Shown: piece after piece, positions 1-12,312 of the stretch
Position numbering within the stretch: position 1 is the stretch's first letter
Layout of the letters: each line of letters starts with the position of its first letter
From: Artemia franciscana
Lineage: Eukaryota > Arthropoda > Branchiopoda > Anostraca > Artemiidae
Reading direction: 5' to 3'
Assembly (NCBI RefSeq): GCF_032884065.1
Contig: NC_088867.1
Location: 25,932,662 to 25,996,661, forward strand
DNA length: 64,000 nucleotides
Notes under the pieces: generated by a model
The model's input: the letters and a program-made list of their open reading frames with translations, nothing else
What the model was told of the DNA's origin: nothing
The model's database searches: none
Position numbers and translations under genes: made by a program

Positions 1-538
1 AATGAACTTTTCCATTGTTTGCATATAGTATTGGTTATTGGGTAGCATACAGACGTTTTCAGGGGGGATTTTTTCTGGTGGGGTGGGGGGAGAGAGTTAC
101 GTGGGAAGATATTTCCATGGAAGAATTTTTCCGGGGGGAAGATGATTTTCCATGAAGGGGGCGCCGAATTTCCCAGCATCATTTAAAGAACGATCAGACT
201 TTAAATAAAAACAAGTTTTTTCAACTGAAAGTAAGGAGCAACATTAAAACGAACATAAATTGTTACGCATATGAGGGTGTGCGCCCCCTTGTCAATACCT
301 CGCTCTTAACGCTTAAGTTTTTTTTTAGTACTTTCAAAAGAGCTATTTGTTCTAATTAAACGGCCGTTGTGATTCAGGGGTCGTTCTTAAATAATCGGAA
401 CAAAATTTGAACTTTAGCGTAAAGAGTGAGGTATTGACGAGGGGCACACGCCCTCATTGGCGTAATAATTTATGTTTGTCTTAAGTTCTAACGTTGCTCC
501 TTAATTTCAGTTGAAAAAACTTGATTTTTTGGTTTAAT
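1..538 (+). mobile_element. Family-1 element, 3' part with fold-back module
   Basis: This is the 3' portion of the family seen complete at 13555-15290. The G-rich body (1-180) is followed by a fold-back module: arms near 215-310 and 415-525 are inverted copies containing CTCGCTCTTAACGC and GCGTAAAGAGTGAGG. The copy ends in ...GGTTTAA followed by T, like the other copies. It holds no coding sequence. The 5' part lies outside the window or is lost. Confidence 0.8.
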
Positions 539-860
539 ACTACGAAGAAACAATGCCATTTGGATCTTGTACCATTACACATATACCACTATTTACTCGT
601 GGACTAAGTTGCTTCAATTTACGGTCGATACAAATTACGATTCATACAAAATAATAAAGTATGACAAAATGCTTGGGAAATATTTTATTTGGGCTGTATA
701 TTTGCGCATAAGGGGGGTTAGCGGAACGCAAGTTGAAGCGTTTTTAGGAATGATATAAGTAATTATCCAAAAAATTCTAAACCATTTACATTATTCACAA
801 AAGCATTCATACTTTACCGAACGCCCGGAATGTGAAAATACGTCGCCCTGATTATATATT
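539..860. other. Unassigned AT-rich spacer
   Basis: I see only one short open frame of 63 codons with no recognisable domain, and nothing I would call a gene. Confidence 0.5.
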
Positions 861-865
861 TACTC

Positions 866-1063
866 TCAAGAGGGTATCCAGGGGGGGGGGTGTTGGGTTT
901 GACCCCCCACCCCAAATTTTGTCCGAGCCGCAAAAAGTAGCAATAATGCATTTATACATGCGTTTTGTAACTATTCTTGGCACCCCCCCCCCCCCAAAAA
1001 AAAAAATAAAAAATAAAAATAACCCTCCCGCATCTCGAACAAAAATCCTGGACACGCTTACGT
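866..1063. mobile_element. Short MITE-like element (family 3)
   Basis: The sequence starts with GGGTATCCAGGGG and ends with AAATCCTGGACACGC, an imperfect terminal inverted repeat. The inside has G-rich and C-rich homopolymer runs, as in the other family-3 copies (40584, 49440, 55262, 62100). It is about 190 bp and non-coding. Flanking duplications are not clear. Confidence 0.5.
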
Positions 1064-2090
1064 CATTCTTTTGTTTTATATTAATACCCATAAACGACTA
1101 AAAAACACATTAAAAATAGTAGTATAATCATAACGGAATAGATCCAGCCATTCTACAAAAAGTTACAAGAATTAATGGTAGCTGTTTTTATTCTGGATAG
1201 AATCGATGTTTCGAAACGTATTATTGGATTTTTTTTTTTCCTACTCTTGACATTAGTATGCATTGCATAAAATGGTCTAAGGAAATTGACCTCTTTTTTC
1301 TTCGCTATCTACAGCATTATATAAAATGGGCTCAAGTCAACAGGAAATTGGAAATAAACTCAATTCTGAAAATGATTATTACTTACCGTCATTTGACAAC
1401 ATTTCCAATTTCCAGTAATTTCTCCTCTGCTTAAGAATGTCTGCGATCCCTCCTAAATTCACATCTTAGGTGAAGACGTGACCTGGTGAGTCGGAACTTA
1501 GAAATTGTAATGTCTGTCTGGGAGAACAGCTCAAAAATTCATGGGTGCCACCTGCCTCTGAATTGCCTTTTGTCTTTTAGAAAGTATTTCTTTCTTGTAC
1601 ACAAAAACTTGTGTGTCAACATACCACTGATAAGTGAGCTTTGATGCTTCTGATTGAAGAGCACGCGGTGTTCTTCTGATTAGAAAGATGAGTTACAGCC
1701 TCTTATGCTTTCTATGGTTGTCTTTCTTTTGTTTGATTTGTTTTCTTAATAGTAAAAACAATGACGATCAACATGATATCCTTTTCAAAATAAATTTAAT
1801 GCTGTAGTCTAAACTCTTTTCTTTTTTTCTTTTATTTTGATCAGTAGGCTATAACAAACTATATAGTGTTATGATTGTTCACGAAAGTACATTAGGTAAA
1901 TTTTTTTCGGTGGTATATTAAATAAAAAGTTTACAACTGAATGAAGGCATCTCATTAGTTACGACTTCTCTGAAAACTATGAAAATGATCTAATTTGAGT
2001 TAGTGGAGAGGATACATCTATCTTTACAACGTTGGAAATGATTTTCAAGGTTCCATTTTTTTGGAAAAAAGAAAGAGTTTGAGGCTACTT
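1064..2090. other. Non-coding stretch, no feature recognised
   Basis: AT-rich sequence without a supported exon. If the HECT ligase gene ending at 5392 begins upstream of the window, this would be intron, but no upstream exon was identified. Confidence 0.4.
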
Positions 2091-2325
2091 TTTACTTGCT
2101 AGTTATGTTCAAGTTCCATCAAATTTGTAAGTCTTTTTACGTGTTTGTTAAATAATTTAGTTCCTCCCAGTTGAAGATTTTTAGTTTCCGATATATGTTG
2201 CTTAATGCATTGCTTATTGGGATTTACTTGCTAGTTATGTTGAAGTTTCATCATATTTGAAAGTCTTTTTACATGTTTGTTGGAAATAATTCAGTTCCTC
2301 TCTGCTAAGGCATTTAGTTTCCGAT
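2091..2325 (+). repeat. Two-copy direct tandem duplication, 132-bp offset
   Basis: About 100 bp starting TTTACTTGCTAGTTATGTT at 2091 recurs at 2223 with scattered substitutions. Both copies run into TTTAGTTTCCGAT. It is a local segmental duplication and is non-coding. Confidence 0.75.
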
Positions 2326-4315
2326 TATCCTCTAAGTATAGCGCCAAAATTCCTTTCATATCTGGTGTTGACCAGTCTTTCATTCTGACGAGTTTAGCCA
2401 AATCGGGACATCTTTACGAAGTGGGAACCGAATTATCTTTCTTTTTCTTCACACATTTCTTGAGAGCCTAAGGCGAAGCTTTGAGTGTTTCGATCTCCTT
2501 CGGACATGTCTACGATTGCGGTTTCTTTCTTATCTCACCAGTTCAGCGGATATAACAGTTTATTTCTTTTGAAGCTAAAATCGTAGCTTAAATGTTAAGG
2601 TAGGCCAATCATAGAATAACTAAGAAGTGACCGGTGCTAGGGGCTATGTACTTGGTGTTTACCTTATCAGAGGATTTAAAAACCAAGGTCACCTTGTAGA
2701 CAGGGATGTAAGAAAAGTAATTTTTACATTTTTTACACAGTTTGTTAAGATATTTATTTGTGAATTTGGTATTGGGGGGGGATTGAGGGGGGCACATTTA
2801 ATCTCTAAAATGTACCTTCTATCAAGAATAGTGTCGCCTCATTGACGTTTTCACTCTCTGTGTTTATGAATTTTTCAAATTTATCAACACTCTCGGGAAA
2901 TCAGAAGCAAACCTAGTTTCCCATAATAAAATCTAAATTAACACTTTCCTGACCTGAATAGAGAGATTCACTTGAAAATAGTATTCTAAGGTATTATCTT
3001 TTTTCGTGACAAAATTGCCAAAACCGACTTTTGTTGGCGATCCCTATTAAGAAAGCAGCAACATAATATAATATATTAATACATGACTGGTTGCCACTCT
3101 TTAGAATGTTTATTGGCGCTATATGGTAGAGATTACCAAATGGTATTTATCATTCATCATCTGCTTACTTCTTAATACCTTCTGTTGAGTTTTTTTTATG
3201 TATTTTTTCAGTAATATTTTGGCGTTCAACAGATGGAAATCTTTGGGACAAATTTGTGTATATATTTCGTATAATTTTTACAGGTCTTTTATATTTGGGA
3301 CTCCTTTTTTATTCCTATCCGTTAATGCAATGCCGTGTCCAAGGATGGGATTACCAAGTTTGACCCCCACCCTCGAAATTGTTGTCCCTTCTCGTAAAAG
3401 AGTAAAAATATGATGCGCAAACAATTTGTTATGTGTTTTTTTAAGTTCTCTTTATCCCCCCCCCCCCACTTTCAAAAAAAAACTCCCTCTCCCGAACGAA
3501 AATCCTTGATTCGGTCATGCGCTAATGTGCTTTTGAAATTTGCCTTGACGTGTTGAAACTTGATCTTAGAGCACCTTTTGTTTCTTAAAACATGGAGAAT
3601 ATTCTTTTGTGTTTTTTCGCTCTTGAATTAAAAAAAAAACATGAATGGAAAAGCTAAAGGCTTCTAAGAAATCAAAACATAGTTTGTTTAAGATTAAACT
3701 TGTTGCAGTTGAGTTGATCAAATGAGTTTAATAAATTCTCGAATAGACCTACTAAATTGTTATTTTCCCAATCTTTCTAGTGATTTCAGAGTAGTTTCTT
3801 TTGGTGTTTGACGGCTTTTTAGTGTGGACGGCACACTTAAAATATTTAAAATTATTTGCGACAAACCTACATTTAAAAATAAACTTAAAAGTTGTATGAT
3901 TCAGAAAAAACTATTTATTTGCCAAATTCATTTAATGGAAGGATTGAGCTTGGTTTCTTGAACAAATTATGTCAAAACGAGATTCCAAAGCCACCAGGTG
4001 ACTGTTGAAGAATGTTAAAAAGTAAAATTTACTTGTGTCAAATTTGGTGTCTTCATAATTACAAGTGTGTGGATTAGCTTTTCACATTTGTTTTCTGAAA
4101 GTAAAGTAAAATAGCTTCAAAGGGAGGTTAGAAGTTCGCAAGTGATCTTCCTTTCAACTTCATTTTTTTTCTTCTGTTTTTTACCCAAATTTATTGACAC
4201 CCAGGAAACAATCAAAATTTCATTTTTATGTTTTAGATATCTGCAGTGTTAGTCTTCGAACGAGTTGAGTTTTAATGTTGATGATATTTCCAGATTAACC
4301 TCCAAAACGTTAATT
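2326..4315. other. Non-coding stretch with a family-3-like fragment
   Basis: No supported exon. About 3330-3520 has family-3 character: GTGTCCAAGGATGGG on the left, AAAATCCTTGATTCGG on the right, and a poly-C run between. The rest is AT-rich and may be intronic to the HECT gene. Confidence 0.4.
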
Positions 4316-4784
4316 TAGAGGTTCTGGCCTCTCTTGCACCCGTGATAAGATCTTCATTATCACCCCTCCCCTCCCCTCCCTCTGTCTCCTATAAAATTTT
4401 CAGGTCAAATTTTAACAAAATGTTCATTTATTAACGAATTTTATTTTCAATTCTATTGATTAATCAATTATTTTTTCATTATTTTTAATTTATTATTTAA
4501 AATGTTTTATTATTTAATTTTCATTAACTATTTCAATTTAATTATTTTAATTATTATTATTTAATTTTTTATCGTTATTTTATTTTTATTTATTAATTAG
4601 TTCATAACTTATTAATTCTTTTCATTTACTAACTACGCCCTCTTCTTTATTTTAATAAAAATTACATTTCGTAAATTACAAAAGGATCGTAACCGTTTGA
4701 TTATTTATTTGATATTTTTGGCCCCTAAAATTTCTGCGCCCGGATCAAGTGCCCCCTCTGCCCCTCCCCTAGAACCGCCTCTGA
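4316..4784. mobile_element. AT-rich MITE-like element with imperfect TIRs
   Basis: The left edge AGAGGTTCTGGCC and right edge CTAGAACCGCCTCTG are imperfect inverted repeats of the AGAGGCGGTTCTAG type seen at hAT-like MITE ends. The interior is a long TTATTTAATTT-rich tract between C-rich shoulders. No matching target duplication was seen, so the boundaries are approximate. Confidence 0.45.
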
Positions 4785-5245
4785 GTCCGACACATGTATA
4801 TAATTAAGTTAACAAATCTCATCGTAAATATAAAATTCAACGTTTGCTCGACCCCCAAGAACCAAATAACTTGAAATAATAATTAAATACAAAACTTTTT
4901 TTATGGCAAAGAAATAAATATGTAAATATATGCAAACTGACCGATTACTTGTTGCTAATTTCCATAACCTATTTACTGTTGGTCTAGAATATAAGCCGGT
5001 TCTATCGACAAAAGATATTTAGGCCTTTCATTAATAAAAAAAAATTATAGTGATTGGAATTTTTATTCTTTGTAATATCATTTATTGACGCCTAATTATT
5101 TGTTTACGCTCTGAAATGTTTTTGATTTTGGGTTTTAGAGTTTTCAACGTTTTACTAAGGTAATTTTGATTCATCTGTGTCCTTGCATTTTTTAGTGTTT
5201 TTCTTCCTCTTTCAAGTAAGTCTTAGGAGAATTCAAGTGACTTAA

Positions 5246-5392
<147 letters not shown>

Positions 5393-6674
5393 TTCAAAGA
5401 ATTTTGACTAGTCTACCTTTTTTCATACTGGAATTTGAAAATTAAAATCGTATTGTCGCAAAAACCTTCTTGTGTGTTGAAACTTGTTGTATTTTAGTTG
5501 TTCTTGCAGTTACACTTGATACACTTTGGTCATCAACGTGTGTTCTATTTTGTATGAAAATCATACAGAAGTTGTTTCCTACCAATTTGGCAATACCGCA
5601 CCCGAAAATTTGTGATGACCCTTCCCTCCCTTTGAAATATAATTTTTATTATTCAAAAATAACCCCTACTAACAGACGAGATTCCTAAAAGTTCATTAAC
5701 CTTGCATAGACGAGTATCTAAAAGTGTTGAACAAATATCAATATGTGTTGCTGGGGACGTGTTCTTCACATTTTGGGGGTACAGTTGCTCCATAGATTTT
5801 GCTCTTAAAATTCTTTGATATGCCTGGGATGGGGGGGGGGATTGGATTCACAAGAGCTCTAACAAAATACACCTTGTTAATCATTGTTTTTTTGTTTGTT
5901 TTTTTAATCCAAAAATGAGGACACGTTCCTTAAAGATGGCTTTTTTTGGAAAAAAATGTTTGATTCTGTGTCCATCACCAATTTAATGCCACAAAAACAA
6001 CAAAAAAATAATTTACAAAACTGTGTCATTGTGTTGTATTATCGTTTACAACCTTGGTTTAACTACCTGCATAAAGACAAATCTCCCTTCCATAAGATAT
6101 ATTGGAAAAGTATAAAAGGTAGACCAATTTGTATAAGTTTGTTATCCCTGAAGATGAACAGGCTTTGGGATTTTTGCTTACCAAAGAGCATATAAAGAAA
6201 AGAGGCAGAACGAAGAACATTCTTCTTAAGATTAAAAAAAATCCCCGAACAATAAAACTCGGAATCCTGCCCTGGGTTTTAGAAAGCGCCTGGGCTGTAA
6301 AGGTCTAGTTTGAATTTCATTATTATTGTCTCCTTGAACTTGAATATCTGCCTACTAAATTTCAAGTGAGTTCTGGTACTTTAGTGTAGAAGGTAGGTGG
6401 TGCTCAGTAGTGGCGGACGTCTCCGAAAATCCGTCCATTTAGTCTTTCTAAATTACTTGCCCCATAGGCTTCAAGAATATCTGAACACTTTCTTGTAAAG
6501 ATTGTAAAAGGAGAGTACGCCTCTGAAAATCACCATTCTCGTGTCTCATTGGCCCAAGGTACTTGCCTCACAAGTTTCAAGCCAGTCCGTGAAAAAAAAA
6601 ATAATGGAAAAATGGTATTGTTAAGTTGACTGTAGGCGGTTAAGGGTCAACTTTATACCTCAATCATACAGACT
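5393..6674. other. 3' UTR and intergenic sequence
   Basis: The start is presumably the 3' UTR of the HECT gene. After that come a G-run at 5831-5840 and a loosely repeated segment around 6420-6590 with CTTGCCCCATAGGCTTCAAG and a diverged echo CTTGCCTCACAAGTTTCAAG. No further exon is supported. Confidence 0.45.
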
Positions 6675-6926
<252 letters not shown>

Positions 6927-6959
6927 ATAAATAAGAATTCATTGGAAATATAAAAAAAC

Positions 6960-7330
6960 AGTTTTTGTTAGAAGAAAACGAAGTTATTGCTAATAACAAA
7001 TATACAACCTGGGCCATCATGTGAGACCAGACCAATAAGGGCAGCTAAAGCAAGGGGCATTGGCAAATTGCCTGAAGTAATGAAAATCCAAAATGAAGGA
7101 GAAAAAAAGGGGTTAGAAAATAAGCGACAGCGAAAACAAAACATGCCAAAATTGAAAATGATAGTTATGATGGTTGGATTGGGATTCTGACATTGATAAG
7201 GGAATCATTGCTTACCATGCCTCTGTAAAAGAAAAAATAAAGTTTCGGCGATGTGTGTATCAAAAGACGAGCGGGGACAAAAGTCTACATTTAACATTAA
7301 TAAAAGCTCCAAGCGATGAAATAGCTATAA
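6960..7330 (+). pseudogene. Degenerate coding-like remnant, family not recognised
   Basis: An open frame from 6987 to 7190 encodes a basic protein (ETRPIRAAKARGIGK... then EKKGLENKRQRKQN). Immediately after its stop another frame is open for about 47 codons, with DKGIIAYHASVKEKIKFRR and a Leu/Lys-rich tail, ending at a TGA near 7343. The amino-acid content is more protein-like than neighbouring noise, and a frameshift between the two would join them. It could be a decayed transposase or host gene. I do not recognise it. Confidence 0.3.
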
Positions 7331-7424
7331 ATAAGGACATTTGAGTTTATAAGGACGTTTCCAAGAATCTGATACTACATCAGCATCTATTAAAAAAACA
7401 AAGGTTCGACGTTATATTTTTCTT

Positions 7425-8144
7425 AATGACGCTTAAAACGAACAGAAATTACTCCGTGTATGAAAGGGGCTGTTCCCTTCTCAACGCCCCGCTCTTTACG
7501 CTAAAGTTTGACTCTTTCTCTCAATTCTACTCTATTAAACAATAAAAAACTTTAGCGTAAAGAGTGGGGCGTTGAGAAGGGAACAGCCCCTTTCATACAC
7601 GGAGTAATTTCTGTTCGTTTTAGTTTTAATGTCGCTTCTTACTTTCAGTTAAAAAACTAGTTTTTTAGTTAATTTCTGAATGTTTTTGAATTAATGCATG
7701 TTTGATTTTGGCTCTTCGCACATAAATTATTAAAATTAAATTTGCAATTTAATTCTTTTTTGGCTAAATGGCGTTCTCTAAGTTTTGATCAGACGATTTT
7801 GAGAAATAAGGGGTGGGGAAGGAGGCCTAGTTGCCCTCCAACTTTTCGGTTACTTAAAAAGGCAACTAGAACTTTTAATTTTTAACGAACGTTTTTATTA
7901 GTAAAAAATGTACGTAACTTAAGAATTAACTTACGTAACAAACTTTTGTATTCTTATATTTTTGTTATGTACATGAGGGGGTTTGTCCCCTCGTTAATAC
8001 CTCGCTCTTTACACTAAATCTTAAGTTTTGTCCCAATTCTTTAAGAATGACCCCTGGATCAGAAAGACCGTAGAATAAATAGTTGAAATTGCTAAAAATA
8101 CTTTAGCATAAAGAGCGAGGTATTTAGGAGGAGAAGAACCTTTC
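7425..8144 (-). mobile_element. Family-1 element, 3' half, cut by the 8145 fold-back
   Basis: This reverse-orientation copy has two fold-back modules. The outer one has arms 7434-7509 and 7547-7622, about 76 bp with a single mismatch around a 37-nt loop. The inner one starts near 7960. The copy stops abruptly at 8144, where the 8145-11985 element begins, and the missing 5' half does not resume after 11985. Confidence 0.85.
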
Positions 8145-8349
8145 AAGGATGATGAATATTGCGTTACATGCTGGACTTCAGGGTCTCGTGGGTAGTCCCC
8201 GCTTGTAAGTGAGGACAGACGCGTGGGGTATTACGAAATGACAATACACTTGCGGGTTGTTAGATGATACTGTAAAGTTTTTTTTCTTCGGGGTTTCATT
8301 TTCTTTCAAGGCGTTTTTTTCAGGGAACCTTTATACTCTAAAATTTTTT

Positions 8350-8436
8350 GTCCGAATTAGGATTCGAATATAAGACCAAAGATTTCCTCAAATGACCAGA
8401 CACGAGCTTTAACCATCTGGACCAGCAAACTATCCA
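8350..8436 (-). repeat. tRNA-like segment in left fold-back arm
   Basis: Read on the minus strand, TGGTCCAGATGG fits the RNA polymerase III A-box and TATTCGAATCC fits 9 of 11 B-box positions, at tRNA-like spacing. A full cloverleaf with paired acceptor stem is not evident, so this is a tRNA-derived relic, not a tRNA gene. Confidence 0.45.
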
Positions 8437-9149
8437 TGATATTTTGATTCAGGTATTACTCTCTACGTTATAACCTATTGCACGGAAGAATAATTATCTG
8501 TTCCCGCTTTCTAAAATGATTGAAAGAATTGCTTGTTCCCATATGGATGCAGTAATTGATATGCAGGGGGGGATCGATTACTAGAAATGCTGATATTTTA
8601 TATACACCTGCATGTTAAGTAATCCTTTAGAGGTGCTATCAGATAATATTGGGGTTTTTTCATGACGCATTTTTAGTAATAGAGTCTTTTACTCTATTGG
8701 AACAATAATAAGCTGTCAAAGATGAAATAAAAGCGAGAGTATCATTATGTCTAGAATATGGTACACACTCATTTATGGTTAATTGTTTTTCTTTTCCTCT
8801 TCACTACACAGAACTTAGCACTTATTAATTTATAATTTAGTATACCTATGTACATAGGCTACAAGATGTTGCATAGCAATGGCCTTATATATTTCATTGC
8901 GTAAATTATTACGTTTTGAAGTTTTATCCTGGAACAAGAAATCTAAAGAATGAAGGTTTTTGTTCGTACAAATTTCTTTAATTAAAAAAAAATTATAACC
9001 CTCGTTTAAACAGAGAAAATACAATTAAAACACAACAAACGAAAAATAAACGTGAAAAAAGCTTATAAAGGATAAAGTATAAGCAAAAGAACCATGAATT
9101 CAAGAAAGGTGGGAACCCTAGCCACTAATTCTAGAGAAAAGGCTTTTTA

Positions 9150-9945
9150 TTAGGGATAAATATAAGCCATATTAAGAGTTATTTCTGAGAGGTATTAATG
9201 AAAATGCATCGTTTTTATTGCTCTGTTAGACGCACCTGCAAGAAAAATAGACAAATTTTTGCATATGTTTATTTCTGAGAGGTCTTAACGGAAATGCTGA
9301 ATTTTTTTGCAACAAGACTGCATATTCACACCACCGTGACAGTATATGGCTGACCCATCCCCTAGCAACCAAGTCCAGAGGGAAGGGTTGCTATTAGAGA
9401 TAAGTTTAATCCATATTTATAGTTATTTCTGAGACATCTTACTAAAAATGGCGCGTTTCTATTGCTCTATTAGACGTACCTACAAGAAAAAGACATACAT
9501 TTTTTGCATTCTGTTAATTCTGAGAGGTTTCAATGAAAATTCCACGTTCTTTGAGCCAAGACTATGCATATTTAACACCACCGTGACAATATGTGGGTGG
9601 ACCGTACTCCTAGCATGCAATACTATAGTGGAAGCTTGTTATTAGAGATGAGCTTGAACCATATTAAGAGTTATTTCTGAGAAGTTTTGATGAAAATGTC
9701 ATGTTTCTTTGATCCAAAGCTATGCATATTCACGGCACCGTCACAATAGATGGCTGGCCCACTTTAGCAAGCAATTCTCGAGGGGGATTATTATTACAGA
9801 TAAGTTAAACCCTATTAAGAGTTATGTCCGCAAAGTCTTAACGAAAATGTAAAGTTTCATTGAGCCAAAACTATTTATGCCACCGTGACAATATACGGCT
9901 AGCCAACGGTAACAAGCAATACCAGAGGGGGAGGGTTGTTATTAG
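9150..9945 (+). repeat. Tandem array, about 245-bp units (left)
   Basis: Units restart at about 9150, 9395 and 9640, with shorter ones after. Each has GAGTTATTTCTGAGA, a TTTTTATTGCTCTRTTAGACG segment, CACCGTGACAATAT and a TTATTAGAGATAAG end. The same unit occurs inverted at 10490-11000. Confidence 0.8.
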
Positions 9946-10489
9946 AGATAAGGGGGTACCAGAAGGTCAGTAATTGTGTGGCACGGTGGTGTGAATAGGC
10001 ATGGTGTATCACGTTGAGTGAGCCTTGCAAAAACACGAAGCATTGGACTTAAATCTATTTTTAACAAGAGAACTAGAAAATGTCTTAGGAATGGTGAGGG
10101 GGTGCTAGAGAGTGTCAGAGGGCCAATCATAGTGTGGCATGGCGGTGTGAATTGAGATGGCGTATCCAGGAGGGTTGGCTTGCGAAAACATGAACCAATA
10201 GATTTAATGCATTATTTTTTAACATGTAAATATCGAAAAAATAGGTTAGAAATGATAATATGCATCATCGGATGTCATGGGCCAGCCATGTATTGCCAAG
10301 GTGGTGTGGATTGCTTGGACTAACATGTTCTACAGCTTAAACTTTGGGTGGGAGGTGTTAAAAGAATTTTTTGGCGGTGGGGAGACTGAAATCTAACATC
10401 CAGTCAAAGAAATGAAGCATTTCTATCCACATATTGAAGAATGAAGAAGTCTATCCACGTATTGTCACGGTGGTATGAATATGCATACT

Positions 10490-11000
10490 CTTGGCTAAAT
10501 GAAACGTAACGTTTTCACTAAGACCTCTCAGAAAAAACTCTTAATTTGGTTTAAATTTATCGCAAATAACAAACTTCCCCTCTGGAATGGCCTGTTAGGT
10601 GTTGGGCCAGCCAAACCTTGTCAAGGTGGCGTGACATATGCGTAGTCTTGGCTCAAAGAAGCGTAGCATTTTCATTAAGACTTTTCAGAAATAACTCTTA
10701 ATATGGTTTGAGTTTATCTCTAGTAACAAGCCTCCTCTCTGGAATTGCATGCTAGGAGCATTAGCAAGCCACATACTGTCACGGTGACGTGGAGTATGCT
10801 TAGATTTGGCACAAAGAAACGTGGGATTCTCATTAAAACCTCTCGGAAAAACCAAATGCAAAAAATGTGTATCTTTTTCTTGCAGGTGTGTCTAATAGAG
10901 CAATAGAAACGTGGCATTTTTGTTAAGACCTCTCAGAAATAACTCTTAATATGGCTTAAATTTATCTCTAATAACAAGCCTCCCGTCTGGAATTGGGTGC
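10490..11000 (-). repeat. Tandem array, about 245-bp units (right, inverted)
   Basis: Inverted counterparts of the 9150-9945 units, for example GTCACGGTGACGTGG and CAGAAATAACTCTTAATATGG. They form the inner stem of the fold-back element. Confidence 0.8.
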
Positions 11001-11696
11001 TAGGGTTCCCACCTTTCTTTAATTCATCGTTCTTTTTGCTTATATTTTATCGTTTATAACCTTTTTTCACGTGTTGTTTTTTTATCTATTGCGTTTTAGT
11101 TACATTTTTCAGTGTTTAGATAATGCTTGTAAATTTATTTTTTAAAATAAAATTTGTACGTAAAAAACCTTCATTCTATAGATTTTTTGTTCCAGAATAA
11201 AATTTTAAAACGTAATAACTTACGCAATGAAACATCTAAGGCTAATTCTATATAAAATCTGGTAGCCTGTGTACATGGATATGCTCGTTTAAGATTTCCT
11301 CTAATATAAGTGCAAAATTCTGTGAAGTGAAGAGGGAAAAAAAGACTTTTGATCATACATGGAGGTTTACAAGCCATAATGATACTCTGCCTTTTATTTT
11401 ATCTCTGATTGCACGTTCAAATTCCAATAGAGTAAAAGACTATTACTAAAAAATGCGTTATGAACAAGCCCCAATATTATCTGATAACACTCTCTAAAGT
11501 ACTACTTAACATGCAGGTGTATATCAAATGTAAGCAATTTCTAATAATCGATTTTCCCCTGCATGTCATTTATTGCATCCATTTGCGACCATCCAATCCT
11601 TTTAATCATTCTAGTAAAAGAGAATAGGGGATTTTCCTTGTGTGCAATAGAATATAACGTAGAAAGTATTACCCGATCAAAATATTATGAATAGTT

Positions 11697-11782
11697 TGCT
11701 GGTTCAGATAGTTCAGGCTCTGATCTGGTCGTTGGGGAAAATATCCAGTCTTATATTTGAATCTTAATGCGGACAAAAATCT
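11697..11782 (+). repeat. tRNA-like segment in right fold-back arm
   Basis: Mirror copy of 8350-8436. TGGTTCAGATAG resembles an A-box and TATTTGAATCTTAAT is a more decayed B-box. It is less intact than the left-arm copy. Confidence 0.4.
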
Positions 11783-12054
11783 CTAGATTATAAAGGTTCC
11801 CTGAATAAAAACGCCTTGAAAGAAAATGAAATCCAGAAGAAACAAATCTCATAAAGTATTATGTAAAAATCCGTGTGTACATTTTCATTACGTAACAACC
11901 CACGTGTTGGTCCTCCTCACTTACAAGCGGGGATTCCCCATGAGCCCCTGAATTCTAGCATGCCATGTGCGATTGCGTCATCCTTAACATAAGTAAACAT
12001 ATCCCTTTTTACATAGCAACTTAAGAAATCCTAAAAAAACATCAACCTATAAAA

Positions 12055-12255
12055 ACAGAAAAATGTCTTAAAAAATTTGCTGAGAGGTCCTGAAGCGTCT
12101 TGAAAAACGTCATAAATAAAAATGTCTTAAAAATATCTTGAAACGTCTTGAAAAATGTTTTTATAATGTCTTGGAATGTCTTGAAATGTCTTGAAGAAAA
12201 ATGTCTTAAAAACGTCTTGGAACATCTTGAAAAACGTCTTGAAGAAAAATACATT
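12055..12255. repeat. Short-period minisatellite (GTCTTGAAA-type)
   Basis: Imperfect repeats of AAATGTCTTGAAACGTCTTG with a basic period of about 10-11 bp. On the minus strand this reads as a periodic FKTFQDI-type peptide, but nothing suggests it is expressed. At 12280-12312 the word GACTAGTG also recurs several times. Confidence 0.85.
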
Positions 12256-12312
12256 AATAAAATTTCTCCAATTGACTAGTGGACTCACTGCTTGACTAGT
12301 GACTAGTGGACA

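Larger units (their letters stand above)
8145..11985. mobile_element. 3.8-kb fold-back (long inverted repeat) element
   Basis: Outer arms 8145 to about 9130 and about 11000-11985 are diverged inverted copies. Both termini read AAGGATGA inward, and both arms share the block CCCGCTTGTAAGTGAGGA. Inside lie tandem units of about 245 bp in direct orientation on the left (9150-9940) and inverted on the right (10490-11000). A spacer (9950-10490) repeats a motif like CACGGTGGTGTGAATA. There is no transposase. The left end sits inside a family-1 copy. No clear target duplication was found, so the mechanism is unknown; it resembles Foldback-type elements structurally. Confidence 0.75.

Noticed and set aside
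8350-8436. Functional tRNA gene
   Set aside because: A-box and B-box resemblance only; no acceptor-stem pairing and a decayed mirror copy, so called a relic.
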